Shown piece after piece: positions 1 through 8,158 of a stretch of DNA of 64,000 nucleotides; positions within the stretch are counted from its first letter, which is position 1, and each line of letters begins with the position of its first letter. The DNA is from Streptomyces capitiformicae (GTDB taxonomy: Bacteria; Actinomycetota; Actinomycetes; Streptomycetales; Streptomycetaceae), in contig NZ_CP022161.1 in assembly GCF_002214185.1 (NCBI RefSeq), positions 10,671,486 to 10,735,485 on the forward strand. Direction: 5' to 3'. The notes under the pieces are model-generated. The model did not search any database. It was given only the letters and a program-made list of their open reading frames with translations, and was not told the origin of the DNA. The position numbers were made by a program, and so were the translations under genes.

Positions 1-153
1 GTGGCGCGTATCCACCTGGGGGCGGGCACGGTGAAGGACCACGTCAGCGCCATCCTGACGAAGCTTCGCGTGGCGAGCCGGGTGCAGGCGGCGCTGCTGG
101 CGCAGCGGGCCGGGCTACTCGACGAGCGCCTGCGGTCGGAGGTCGGGGGATGA
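1..153 (+). CDS. Response regulator, LuxR/NarL-type C-terminus (partial)
   Basis: The first 50 codons visible are the C-terminal half of a LuxR-type helix-turn-helix; the residues TVKDHVSAILTKLRV form the recognition-helix region. The receiver domain lies outside the window. The stop overlaps the next start (ATGA), so it is co-translated with the sensor kinase that follows. Together they form a NarL-type two-component pair; the kinase should phosphorylate the missing receiver domain and this part should bind DNA. The target is unknown. Confidence 0.85.
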   Translation: MARIHLGAGTVKDHVSAILTKLRVASRVQAALLAQRAGLLDERLRSEVGG

Positions 154-1259
154 GCCGTGCACGCGCCCTATGGCAGCGGGTTCCCGCGCCGGTCATCGAC
201 CTCGCCCTGGTGGCCGCGGCGGCCGTGGACGTGCGGCTGAACAACTGGGAGCCCACGCGCCTCGAGCTCGCGCTGGCGGCTGTCGGGTGCACCGCGCTGG
301 CCTTCCGGCGCCGGTTCCCGCTCGTCGTGTTCCTGCTCACCCTGCCCGTCGCGCTGATGCAGGATGTCGCCGTCGCTGTGCTCGCGGCGCTGTTCACCCT
401 GGCCGAACGCTCCCGCAACCGCCGTCTCCTCGCCGTGTGCGTAGCCCTGGCCGCCGTCGCGAGCAGCACTCCGTGGCCCCTGGCCGAGGTCGACCGGACC
501 ATGACATTGGTCTTCTTCGTGTACGGCCTGGCTACGGCCGCGGCACCGGTCCTCTTCGGCCAGCTACTCCAGGCACAGCGGGACCTGGCGCGGCGGTTGG
601 CCGAGATCGAGGAGGCAAGGGAACACGAGCGGACCCTGCACGCCCAGGCCGTCCTCGCTCGCGAACGCGCCCAGCTGGCCCGGGAGATGCACGACGTGGT
701 CTCCCACCAGGTCAGCCTGATCGCCGTACGGGCCGGGGCGTTGCAGGTCGCCGCCCGGGACGTGGACGCCAAGGAGGCTGCTCGCACGATCCGTTCGCTG
801 AGTGTCACCACGCTCGACGAACTGCGCACCATGGTCACACTGCTGCGGGCCTCCGGCGGCGACGCCACCGAGCTGACGCCTCAGCCCACCCTTGCCGACC
901 TGAGTAAACTCGTGGAATCGAGCGGCACTCACGTACAGTTGACGGGGGAACTGCCGCCCACTGTGAGCACACCCACCCAACGCGCCCTCTACCGTACGGT
1001 TCAGGAAGCGCTGACCAACGTCCGCAAACACGCACCTGGCGCCACGGCCAGCGTCGAATTGTGGCAGGACGGCGACGGCATCGGAGTGACCGTCACCAAC
1101 ACCCCGTCCACGCGTCCTTCCCTATCCCTCCCCGGTTCCCAGCAAGGCCTTGTCGGACTACGGGAACGCGCCGACATCCTGCACGGCACCCTGGATGCGG
1201 GTCCGACCAGGGAAGGCGGCTACCGGGTGCGGCTGCGGATCCCGCTCAGCGCGGACTGA
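150..1259 (+). CDS. Two-component sensor histidine kinase (HisKA_3 type)
   Basis: A 369-residue membrane sensor kinase. Residues about 10-150 hold four or five hydrophobic segments with short loops, so there is little extracellular sensor domain. The dimerisation/phosphoacceptor helix carries REMHDVVSHQVSLI at about residue 177, with His in MHD as the likely phosphorylated residue. The HATPase_c domain follows, with the N-box QEALTNVRKHAPG and the glycine-rich GLVGLRERA. The start codon overlaps the stop of the regulator gene by 4 bases. This is the usual organisation of actinobacterial NarL-type systems, which often sit beside transport or envelope genes; the signal cannot be read from the sequence. 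Confidence 0.92.
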   Translation: MSRARALWQRVPAPVIDLALVAAAAVDVRLNNWEPTRLELALAAVGCTALAFRRRFPLVVFLLTLPVALMQDVAVAVLAALFTLAERSRNRRLLAVCVALAAVASSTPWPLAEVDRTMTLVFFVYGLATAAAPVLFGQLLQAQRDLARRLAEIEEAREHERTLHAQAVLARERAQLAREMHDVVSHQVSLIAVRAGALQVAARDVDAKEAARTIRSLSVTTLDELRTMVTLLRASGGDATELTPQPTLADLSKLVESSGTHVQLTGELPPTVSTPTQRALYRTVQEALTNVRKHAPGATASVELWQDGDGIGVTVTNTPSTRPSLSLPGSQQGLVGLRERADILHGTLDAGPTREGGYRVRLRIPLSAD

Positions 1260-1325
1260 GCTGTTACTCAGGGCCTGTCCGGCGGATCATTACCTACGGC
1301 AGGTGAACCCTGGGCAGGGTGCGCC

Positions 1326-1391
1326 GGAAGCGGAAGCGGAAGCGGAAGCGGAAGCGGAAGCGGAAGCGGAAGCGGAAGCGGAAGCGGAAGC
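1326..1391 (+). repeat. Hexanucleotide microsatellite, 11 copies of GGAAGC
   Basis: Eleven perfect head-to-tail copies of GGAAGC. The run has no convincing gene of its own: six-frame reading gives only poly-dipeptides (EA, RK, AS). It lies between the sensor kinase and the remnant of a DUF6624-like gene, 17 bases before the stop of that remnant. The unit length means copy number changes would keep any overlapping frame. Confidence 0.95.
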
Positions 1392-1407
1392 GGACGGGGC
1401 GGAGGCG

Positions 1408-1555
1408 TCAGGCCATTGCGAACTCGGCGACGTACTCGTCGAAGGGCTCGATGCCGACTTCTGCACGGAGTTCGTCCATGCGCTCGGGCTCTTCGCCGGC
1501 CAGGGAACCGGTGCCCCGTCCTTCACGACGGCGATCTGAGTGCCGTAGATCTGCT
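1408..1555 (-). pseudogene. C-terminal remnant of a DUF6624-like protein
   Basis: Read leftwards, two neighbouring frames give QIYGTQIAVVKDGAPVPWP and then EEPERMDELRAEVGIEPFDE, ending at a TGA at 1408. The order YGTQ - PWP - DPER-x-DERRA-VGL-P is the usual C-terminal end of DUF6624 proteins as I remember the family. One base is out of register between the parts, and nothing upstream of YGTQ remains, so this is a dead fragment. It abuts transposase DNA at about 1556. The family assignment is from motif memory and is moderate. Confidence 0.45.
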
Positions 1556-2023
1556 TTTTGGCGGTTGGCCCGTTGGTTCTTCGGCTCGGGGATGATCTGC
1601 TTGATCTACCGTCTGCGCAGGTAGCAGCGGTTGCGGTGGGAGGAATACGCCTTGTTCACCGCCGAGATGGTCCGGGCGGGTGCGAGGGTGCCCGCCGCCC
1701 AGACGGACAGCGCACTTGTGCTTTTCCACCTCCGCATCCAGCCTCTCCAAGATCGCCCTGTCGCGCGCTCGGCCAAGGGCCCATCCGATGACCTCGTCCG
1801 CGATGAGGTGGAGCTTGATGTTGAGGTGCTGGGAGACCGCGCGCAGCACCTCCCACCCTTCCTCGGGCGGCAACCGGTGCACTGCGATCAGGACGCCCAG
1901 AGCCTGATCGACCGTGGCATGTGAATGCACCGCTTGCTGTAGCTGGGCGTTCTCTTCCTGCAGCAGCATGACTTTCTCCTCGACTGCCCGATCGTGAGGG
2001 CGGCGGTGGGAAGACGAAGTCAT
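1523..2023 (-). CDS. ANTAR-domain protein with an abnormal C-terminus
   Basis: From the ATG at 2023 the protein has a short coiled-coil-like stretch (EEKVMLLQEENAQLQQAV) and an ANTAR domain beginning VDQALGVLIAVHRLPPEEGW and ending about NIKLHLIADEVIGWALG. ANTAR domains bind two-stem-loop RNA and act as antiterminators; actinobacterial proteins of this layout are common and mostly uncharacterised. Residues after about 110 are translated from the IS5 and DUF6624 remnants in another frame, so the native end has been lost. An upstream in-frame GTG lies directly before the ATG. The ANTAR core itself looks complete. Confidence 0.6.
   Translation of the reverse strand: MTSSSHRRPHDRAVEEKVMLLQEENAQLQQAVHSHATVDQALGVLIAVHRLPPEEGWEVLRAVSQHLNIKLHLIADEVIGWALGRARDRAILERLDAEVEKHKCAVRLGGGHPRTRPDHLGGEQGVFLPPQPLLPAQTVDQADHPRAEEPTGQPPKSRSTALRSPS
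1556..1668 (-). pseudogene. IS5-type transposase remnant
   Basis: The minus strand reads VNKAYSSHRNRCYLRRR, then a TAG stop, then IKQIIPEPKNQRANRQK. This matches the central block of Streptomyces IS5-family DDE transposases (DKAYSSR...LRRRGI...TIPE..DQ..NR). The in-frame stop and absence of both ends make it non-functional. A sequence resembling an IS5 end (GGGCCTGTCCGGCGGATCA) occurs at about 1267, on the side where the 3' end of such an element would lie. Confidence 0.6.
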
Positions 2024-2225
2024 CACGATTCCTATGCAGGGAAAGCGGGGGCTACCTCGCTCCTGCCCCGTGAGCAGCCGCCAAGACATCTTCGGCTATA
2101 GCGTCCCAGGGGACTGACGGATCCCTCCTCCGACCAGTGGGTAAGGGAGCCGGGGATGCTGCCCCACGCCGCTCACCAAGTGGCCGCCAATCAGCCGCCC
2201 ATACCTTGCCGACACCACCAGTCCC

Positions 2226-2527
2226 TCATGCCGCATCCCACTGGTGGGGGGCGGCCGCCCTGCCACCCACCGATCATCGAGAGCCGCATCCGGGTCGGCG
2301 AGGCATGCGGCCTCCAGGAAAACAACGAGGTCATGGTCGGAATGCGCGAGACCTACATCCACACTCGTCCCGCCGCGGCGCACGGTCACCCGCCGACCGC
2401 CACTCTCGCCCAGCCGATGCACGACCACCAGCGCATCTCCCACATCACCCATGATCCCCCGCGCACGATCGGAACGAAGCCCGCCGACGGCCTCAGACGA
2501 GGAAGCAACATTTGTTCGATCCCTCAT
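2226..2527 (-). pseudogene. Small conserved hypothetical protein, frameshifted near its end
   Basis: From ATG 2527 (or 2452) the minus strand encodes DALVVVHRLGESGGRRVTVR followed by AHSDHDLVVFLEAACLADPD and DDRWV. The expected continuation, a tryptophan/glycine-rich tail WQGGRPHQWDAA with a stop at 2226, is present one frame away. The open frame instead runs on to 2096 through low-complexity sequence. I recognise the pattern as a Streptomyces hypothetical family but know no function. The shift sits at about 2265-2272. Confidence 0.5.
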
Positions 2528-2743
2528 GCTCTTCCGTCGGCTCACGACGCCATGGTCCGCGGCCGGAAAACGGGCGCTGGCGCCCTGACCTGCGCTCCGC
2601 CGAGCATGCACGCTCGTCCCGCTCCCCGCCCTGACCGTCTCTGGTGCTGCGGCCGGACAGTGAACGTCCCGGCACCAGGCTGACAGCTCTGGTTTCCGCC
2701 TCGCCCACGGCGGACGACGAGAGCTACACGTGACAAGTCGCCG

Positions 2744-3271
2744 TCACTTCAGCAGGGTGCTGACCAAAGCGACGGCCACTCCCAGGAGCGCGTCCGCACA
2801 GCCGATCCTGAGAGCTCGTCCCCATGTGCTGCCCGCAGCCCGGGAAGCCAGCACGCCCCAGCCCAGCAGCAGGACGGTGTTGATGCCGAAGGCGACGTAC
2901 TCGATGCCTGCCGAGCGCCACCAGCCAAGGCCCGCCCCCCACAGCAGCAGTGCGGTGGGCAGCGCCGCCACCACCAGCGGCCATTCAGCGAGCACGGCAC
3001 GCACCACACCCCGTACGCCGGGACGTCCCTGCGCGTCGCGGTGGGCGATCTGGTGGGCGTAACCATGGGCCAGGGCCGAGGCGAGGGCGGTGAACAGGAC
3101 CCACAGGGCGTCGTCCATGCGTGCCGCTCGAGTCGTCTCGCCGAACTGGGTGAGCGCGGCGACGGCCGAACTCGACACCAGCAGCCCGTACACGCCGCCG
3201 AACAGCGCGGTCGGCTGCGCCAGCCAGCTCCACACTGCACGTCTGTGACCGATGGCGGACTCGGTGTACAT
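2744..3271 (-). CDS. Integral membrane protein, function unknown
   Basis: A 175-residue protein with four to five hydrophobic segments (about residues 20-42, 57-72, 95-115, 122-140 and 150-172). A His-rich loop (ALAHGYAHQIAHRDAQG) lies at about residues 65-81, between the second and third segments. An AAAGG motif precedes the ATG. It lies 103 bases downstream of the ABC exporter stop on the same strand and could be co-transcribed. No family assigned. Confidence 0.75.
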   Translation of the reverse strand: MYTESAIGHRRAVWSWLAQPTALFGGVYGLLVSSSAVAALTQFGETTRAARMDDALWVLFTALASALAHGYAHQIAHRDAQGRPGVRGVVRAVLAEWPLVVAALPTALLLWGAGLGWWRSAGIEYVAFGINTVLLLGWGVLASRAAGSTWGRALRIGCADALLGVAVALVSTLLK

Positions 3272-3373
3272 GGGCGGCCTTTCGCGGTCTTGGTCTGCGT
3301 GGGTGTGGGTGTGGTTGGTTGTCCGGCCGGGCGTGGGGCAGTGGCCGACCGGACTACCTCGCGTGTGGTGGGG

Positions 3374-5161
3374 TCATCGGGCGGGGGTCAGGAGCTGGGT
3401 GGCCGCCAGTTGTGCGTACAGCGGGTCCTCATCCACCAGTTCCTCGTGGGTGCCGACGGCGCGGACCCGGCCGGCGTCCATGACGACGATCCGGTCGGCG
3501 CCGGTCACCGTCGACAGGCGGTGGGCCACCACCAGCACGGTGGTTTCGCGGGCCACCTCGGTGACGACGTCCCGCAGCGCCAGCTCGTTGACGGCGTCGA
3601 GCTGCGAGGTCGCCTCGTCCAGGAGCAGCAGCCGGGGCTTGCGCAGCAGGGCGCGAGCGATGGCGACGCGCTGCCGCTCGCCGCCGGACAGCTTGGAGCC
3701 GCGGTGTCCGACCGGGGTGTCCAGGCCGTGGGGCAGGCGCTCGACGAGGGCGTCGAGCTTCGTCCGGGCCAGGACGTCGTGGATGTCGTCGTCCGTCGCG
3801 CCGGGCGCCGCGAAGACGAGGTTCTCCCTGAGAGTGCCGGCCAGCACGGGCGCGTCCTGCTCCACGTACCCGATGGCAGACCGCAGCTCGGCCAGGGACC
3901 AGTCCTGGACGTCCTTGCCGTCGACCAGGACCCGGCCGCCGGTGACCTCGTGGAACCGCTCGATGAGCGCGAAGACCGTCGACTTGCCCGCGCCCGAGGG
4001 ACCGACGAAGGCCGTCGTCCCGGTGCCCGGCACCTCGAAGCTGACCTGGTGGTGGACGTACGGCAGACCGGGCCGGTAGCGGAAGGACACGTCCTCGAAG
4101 CGGACCGACGCCGGGCCCGGCACCGCCGCCTCCTGGCGGGGCGGGGTGTCCTGCCGCCCGATGACCGGCTCCGTCGCCAGACGTTCCACGGCCGCGATCC
4201 GGGAGATGGCGGCCGACCCCTCCTGGTAGGAGGACACGGCGTCGACCAGCCGGGACACCGGCTCCATCAGATAGAAGAGGTACAGCAGGAAGGCGATGAG
4301 GGTGGAGACCGGGATCTGCCCGGACGCCACGCGCGCCCCGCCGACGGCGAGCACCGCGAGGAAGGCCAGCTGTACGGCGAGTTCGTCGGCCGAGCCCGCC
4401 GCGGCCTCCCACTTCGCGCTCTTCACGCCGTGCCGCCACGCCCGCCGCGCCGCCGCCTCCACCCGGGCGGTCTCCCGGCCCTCGGCACCGGACGCCTTGA
4501 CCGTGCGGAACGCCCCGAAGGCCCGCTCCAACGCGACGGAGATCTCCCCGACCGCCTCCTGCGCCCGCTCGGTGGCCCGCGCGATCCGCGGCATCACCAG
4601 CGCGACGGCCCCGCCGACCAGCACGACCACGCCGAGCGTCACACCCAGCAGCACGGCGTCGAGGAACGCCATCATCACGATCGCCGCGACGAACGCGACC
4701 GCGCCGGTGGCCGCGGAGACGACCGCCTGGGTGCTGACCGCCCGCAGCAGCGTCGTGTCCGCGGTGACGCGGGACATCAGATCACCCGGCGGGATCCGCT
4801 CGAACTCCGCGATCCGCAGCCGCAACAGCTGCCTCACCACGGTGCGTCGAGCGGCCAGGACCACCGACTCCGCCGTCCGCTCCAGCACATACGCGCCGAA
4901 CGCCTCGACCGCCGTGCCCACCACCACCAGCACGGTGAGCCCGATCAGGATCCCGGCGATGGTCCCACCGGAGGCCATCCGGTCCACCAGCGCCTTCGTG
5001 GCCAACGGCTGCAACAGCGCCCCGGCGGCCCCGACCAGGGCACACAACAGACCAAGGGCAACGGCCCAACGGTGCGGCCGGACATACCCGTACAGCGCCC
5101 TGACCGTCTCCCGGGCAGACAGGGACGTCTCATCCTTCGCCGGGGCGGATGCGGTGTTCAC
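3374..5161 (-). CDS. ABC-type exporter, fused membrane and ATPase domains
   Basis: A 595-residue half-transporter of the type IV exporter class (MsbA/LmrA-like). The membrane domain occupies about residues 1-310 with six predicted helices. The ATPase domain carries Walker [10 protein letters not shown], the signature LSGGERQR, Walker [14 protein letters not shown] and the H-loop [11 protein letters not shown], all intact. The GTG at 5161 is preferred over the far upstream ATG because AAGGAAGG lies just before it and the extra N-terminus has no family resemblance. It probably works as a homodimer exporting a hydrophobic compound; the substrate cannot be read. A long hairpin lies in its 5' leader. 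Confidence 0.93.
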   Translation of the reverse strand: MNTASAPAKDETSLSARETVRALYGYVRPHRWAVALGLLCALVGAAGALLQPLATKALVDRMASGGTIAGILIGLTVLVVVGTAVEAFGAYVLERTAESVVLAARRTVVRQLLRLRIAEFERIPPGDLMSRVTADTTLLRAVSTQAVVSAATGAVAFVAAIVMMAFLDAVLLGVTLGVVVLVGGAVALVMPRIARATERAQEAVGEISVALERAFGAFRTVKASGAEGRETARVEAAARRAWRHGVKSAKWEAAAGSADELAVQLAFLAVLAVGGARVASGQIPVSTLIAFLLYLFYLMEPVSRLVDAVSSYQEGSAAISRIAAVERLATEPVIGRQDTPPRQEAAVPGPASVRFEDVSFRYRPGLPYVHHQVSFEVPGTGTTAFVGPSGAGKSTVFALIERFHEVTGGRVLVDGKDVQDWSLAELRSAIGYVEQDAPVLAGTLRENLVFAAPGATDDDIHDVLARTKLDALVERLPHGLDTPVGHRGSKLSGGERQRVAIARALLRKPRLLLLDEATSQLDAVNELALRDVVTEVARETTVLVVAHRLSTVTGADRIVVMDAGRVRAVGTHEELVDEDPLYAQLAATQLLTPAR

Positions 5162-5180
5162 AACATTCCTTCCTTCTGCG

Positions 5181-5216
5181 GTCCGCCCGGCACCGCATAG
5201 ACGGTGCCGGGCGGAC
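5181..5216 (-). terminator. Perfect 15-bp hairpin in the leader of the ABC exporter
   Basis: Arms 5181-5195 and 5202-5216 are perfectly complementary with a 6-base loop (CATAGA). The hairpin lies 20 bases upstream of the exporter start and 21 bases after the stop of the small membrane protein, both on the minus strand. It is either the terminator of the small gene or an attenuator for the exporter. There is no clear U-tract, as is normal in Streptomyces. Confidence 0.75.
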
Positions 5217-5237
5217 CGGGCGTGATGGTGTGTCGGC

Positions 5238-5453
5238 TCAACGGACGAGTCCGGCTGTGCTCGAGGAAAGGGCGCGCACCAACGCTTCGGGGCGCTCAGG
5301 GCGTACGACGAGCAGGACGAGGGCGCCCGCAGCCAGCACCAGGCCGAGGAACTCCAGGAAGTCGCCCCTGCGAGGGACCACGTCATGCCCCGGTTCGTCA
5401 GCTGGTGAGGCGAGGGAGGTGTCGGGCTCCTTGTGCCGCGCACGGTGGGTCAT
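5238..5453 (-). CDS. Small single-pass membrane protein
   Basis: A 71-residue frame with an acidic/basic soluble start and one hydrophobic segment ([19 protein letters not shown], about residues 32-50) followed by [17 protein letters not shown] lies immediately before the ATG, with unusually short spacing. Position directly upstream of the ABC exporter on the same strand suggests an accessory role, but nothing else supports that. It could also be spurious. Confidence 0.45.
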   Translation of the reverse strand: MTHRARHKEPDTSLASPADEPGHDVVPRRGDFLEFLGLVLAAGALVLLVVRPERPEALVRALSSSTAGLVR

Positions 5454-5807
5454 GCCTCCAGCCTGTAAGCCCGGTCGCCCCGCACCCATCCGGCAACCGT
5501 CGGGTCCACCCCCGCCGAGTGGCTGGACAAGACCATCGCCCGGTCGCACCGGACCGGGTCGGGTACGAGGTTCCGCCGGTTGGCAGGGCGGTACCCGCCG
5601 GTCGGCGGGGGCGTTACCGAAGCCTGCCGGATGGTCCGCCCCCTGAGCTCCGCGCGAGGTTTGCCGTATGACACAGACGCAGCCGCCGCAGGAGACGTCA
5701 GCTCTCCCGGAGAACTCGCCTCCGCCGCCCCGAACCTCCCCCGAGTCCGCCGCGCCGGCCTCGCCCGGTCCCTCGATGGGACGCCTCGTCGCAGGAAAGG
5801 TCGTGCC

Positions 5808-5890
5808 GGGCACGTGGCATGGCACGTGCCCGGCACGTGCCATGGCCGTGGCCCGGGAACCGAACCTCGGTTCCCGGGCCACGGCCATGG
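5808..5890 (-). terminator. Nested palindromes ending the P450 operon
   Basis: The arms 5840-5863 and 5867-5890 form a perfect 24-bp inverted repeat with a 3-base loop. Next to it, 5808-5831 is a second perfect palindrome (GGGCACGTG-N6-CACGTGCCC), and 5832-5841 repeats GGCACGTGCC, so the left hairpin can also pair with part of the right one. The array lies 22 bases beyond the ferredoxin stop, where the leftward operon should end. Mutually exclusive folds are possible. The rest of 5454-5912 shows no convincing gene. Confidence 0.85.
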
Positions 5891-5912
5891 GGGAGGATCC
5901 GCCGCCGGGGCG

Positions 5913-6110
5913 TCAGCCGTTCTCGACGACCCGGATGGAGTTCGTCGGGCACGCGCGGACCGCGCGACGGACCTCCTCGTGCAGCCCGGTGTCCGGGTGC
6001 TCGTCCAGGACGAGGACCAGCCCCTCCTCGTCCTGGTCGAAGACACCGGGGAGCCGGTAGACGCACAGGCTGCTGACCGCGCAGGTCGCGGAGTTGGCTA
6101 CCACACGCAT
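5913..6110 (-). CDS. Ferredoxin of the 3Fe-4S type partnering the P450
   Basis: A 65-residue ferredoxin: C-x5-C near the N-terminus (CAVSSLC) and a third ligand in CPTNSI, with the usual GVFDQDEEG segment between them. Three cysteines fit a 3Fe-4S cluster. It follows the P450 on the same strand by 34 bases and should deliver electrons to it. A ferredoxin reductase is not encoded nearby, so a housekeeping one would be used. Confidence 0.92.
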   Translation of the reverse strand: MRVVANSATCAVSSLCVYRLPGVFDQDEEGLVLVLDEHPDTGLHEEVRRAVRACPTNSIRVVENG

Positions 6111-6144
6111 GGCTGCTGCTCCCTCACCTCGTCGTCGGATGCCG

Positions 6145-7344
6145 TCACCAGTCCACCGGGATCTCGGTGAAGCCCTCCATGAAGCCGCCCAGCGCGCGCG
6201 GGAGACTCTCGGCCGGCTTGGCCAGGTGGATGTCGGGGAAGCGGCGCAGCAGGCTCTCCGTGGCGATCTGCAGCTCCATCCGGGCCAGCGCGGCGCCCAC
6301 GCAGTAGTGGATGCCCGCGCCGAAGGTCATGTGGTGGTTCTCCTGGCGCCGGATGTCGAGCTCGAAGGGCTTGTCGAAGACCCGGGGGTCGCAGTTCGCG
6401 CCCTCCTCGGAGAGGAGCACACTGGTGCCCTTCTTGATCACCGTGCCGTCGGAGAGCGGGATGTCCTCGATGGCGTAGCGCATGGTGCCCACCGAGGAAC
6501 CCATGATCTGGGTGCGCAGCAGCTCCTCGACGGTCGACGGGACCAGCGACCAGTCCGCCTGGATCTCCCGCACCAGGTCGGGGCGGTGCAGCAGCACGGC
6601 GGTGCCGGTGCCGATCTGGCTCGCGGTGGTGACGTAGCCCGCGATGAGCAGACCCTGGCACCAGAAGTGCAGCTCATGCTCGTTCATCCGGTTGTCGTCC
6701 TCGTCGCGGACCCGGATGAACTCGCTGATCAGGTCGTCGGCCGGATGCTTGCGCTTGTCCTCGATGAGATCGCCCAGGTACTTCCACAGGTTCTGCCGGG
6801 CCCTGCCGATCTCCTCCGGCGGCAGCTTGGTCACCGCGAGGAAGCCGTCCACATAGCCCCGGAACTGGTCACGGTCCTCGGCGGGCACACCGAGCAGCTT
6901 GCAGATCACCTTGATGGGCAGCGGGAACGCGAACGCCTCGTTGAGCTCGGCGGGCCGGGGGCCGGCCGCCATCTCGTCCAGCAGTTCGTCCGCGACCTCC
7001 TGGACGTACGGCCGCAGCGACTCGATGCGCCGGGCGGTGAACGCCTTCGTCACCAGGGAGCGCACCTGGGTGTGCTTGGGCGGGTCCGGGTCGATGTGCG
7101 GATCCATGAACAGGTCGTTGTCCTTGGAGATCCGGGCACAGTCCGGCCGGGCGATGTTCCGGGACAGCCGCTTGTCGGCGAACAGCGCGCGCACGTCCTG
7201 GTAACGGGTGACCAGCGTCGCGGTGTCACCGCTCGGCAGCGTCACCTCCATCGCCGAGGACTCGTGGACGTCCTTGAGCGCCTCCGGCATCTGCATGGGC
7301 GGGGTCCAGGCGAACGGATACCTGGGCGGGGTGTGAGTACTCAC
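6145..7344 (-). CDS. Cytochrome P450 lacking the I-helix acid
   Basis: A bacterial class I P450 of 399 residues from GTG 7344 (GAAGGGA before it). The haem loop FGAGIHYCVG has its cysteine at about 348, and the K-helix ExxR is ELLR at about 274-277. The I-helix reads AGYVTT at about 235-240 where most P450s have AG-x-(D/E)-T-T, so the acid of the acid/alcohol pair is valine. The usual (S/A)NRDP segment reads GANCDP. Proton delivery may therefore be substrate-assisted, or the reaction unusual. The gene is in an operon with a glycosyltransferase, an asparagine synthetase, a TenA-like protein and its ferredoxin. Substrate unknown. Confidence 0.95.
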   Translation of the reverse strand: MSTHTPPRYPFAWTPPMQMPEALKDVHESSAMEVTLPSGDTATLVTRYQDVRALFADKRLSRNIARPDCARISKDNDLFMDPHIDPDPPKHTQVRSLVTKAFTARRIESLRPYVQEVADELLDEMAAGPRPAELNEAFAFPLPIKVICKLLGVPAEDRDQFRGYVDGFLAVTKLPPEEIGRARQNLWKYLGDLIEDKRKHPADDLISEFIRVRDEDDNRMNEHELHFWCQGLLIAGYVTTASQIGTGTAVLLHRPDLVREIQADWSLVPSTVEELLRTQIMGSSVGTMRYAIEDIPLSDGTVIKKGTSVLLSEEGANCDPRVFDKPFELDIRRQENHHMTFGAGIHYCVGAALARMELQIATESLLRRFPDIHLAKPAESLPRALGGFMEGFTEIPVDW

Positions 7345-7422
7345 ATCGATCCCTTCACACACGGTCTCGTCGGTTCGGTGTTCATCAATGGGCGGTGGTC
7401 GGCGGTCGTGGGTGGCCGGCGG

Positions 7423-8097
7423 TCACAGCGGCCAGCCGGACCTGGACCAGGCGGCCTCGGCGAAGGCCCACTCGTAGCGGATGCTGGTCGTGAAGTAGTC
7501 GATGAGTTCGGCGCGGCCGGGCGCGGCCATGCGCTCCCCGAGTTCGTCGTACGCGGCCATGAAGCCCTTCACCGCGTACTGGTAGCCCTCGCCCGGGTGG
7601 TAGACCTTGATCCACTCGGCGTAGCGGGAGCCCGGCACATGCCGTTCCAGCAGGTCGTCGGAGATCCGGTGGTTGAACCAGACCATGGGCAGCAGCGCCC
7701 CCATCCCCGCCGCCACCGTGGCGGCGGTGGCCGCGTGGAAGAAGGAGCAGTGTGCGTGGGTCGGCGCGGTGATCTCCGGCGACTCGGCCGCCGGCGGCAG
7801 CTGAAGCCGCGGTTCCAGTTCCGCGTACGCCCCGCGCAGCCGGTCCCTGGCCTCCAGCGAGCCCATGACCGAGCGGGCCAGCAGCGCGGCGTGGGCGTCC
7901 CACCGGGTGGCGGCGGCGGTACGGGCCAGCGCCCGGGCGTAGGCGGGCAGCAGATGGCTGGTGTCCTGCTCGACGAAGTACGCGAGCGACTCGGCCGGCA
8001 GCGAACCATCCCGCAGCCCCGCCCAGAACGGGTGCTCCTTGACCTTGGCGAGAACGGGTTCGGCCAGCTCCTGGAGTTCCTTGCTCAGCATGGGCAT
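7423..8097 (-). CDS. TenA/THI-4-like protein without the catalytic cysteine
   Basis: A 224-residue all-helical protein of the TenA (haem-oxygenase-like) fold. The order of helices, HPFWAGLRDGSL near the start and YEWAFAEAAW at the end fit the family, and the C-terminal glutamate is kept. In the segment that in thiaminase II reads LLPCYW, this protein reads LLPMVW, so the nucleophilic cysteine is methionine. It is unlikely to be a thiamin-salvage hydrolase. Its place in a biosynthetic operon suggests recruitment to natural-product chemistry, or a related metal-dependent oxidase activity. ATG 8097 has GGAG at good spacing. Confidence 0.85.
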   Translation of the reverse strand: MPMLSKELQELAEPVLAKVKEHPFWAGLRDGSLPAESLAYFVEQDTSHLLPAYARALARTAAATRWDAHAALLARSVMGSLEARDRLRGAYAELEPRLQLPPAAESPEITAPTHAHCSFFHAATAATVAAGMGALLPMVWFNHRISDDLLERHVPGSRYAEWIKVYHPGEGYQYAVKGFMAAYDELGERMAAPGRAELIDYFTTSIRYEWAFAEAAWSRSGWPL

Positions 8098-8111
8098 TCC
8101 GCTCCTGTCGG

Positions 8112-8157
8112 TTCTCGGGCTCGCTTCTCGGGCTCGGTTCTCGGGCTCGGTTCTCGG
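8112..8157 (-). repeat. 13-bp tandem repeat between asparagine synthetase and TenA-like genes
   Basis: Three and a half copies of TTCTCGGGCTCG(G/C) fill the space from the asparagine synthetase stop almost to the next ribosome binding site. It may act as a spacer affecting coupling between the genes. Only one base differs among the units. Confidence 0.9.
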
Positions 8158-8158
8158 T

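Noticed and set aside
3041..5200. 719-codon open frame opposite the ABC exporter
   Set aside because: Antisense frame caused by high GC; no family motifs, and the opposite strand has all ABC transporter motifs.
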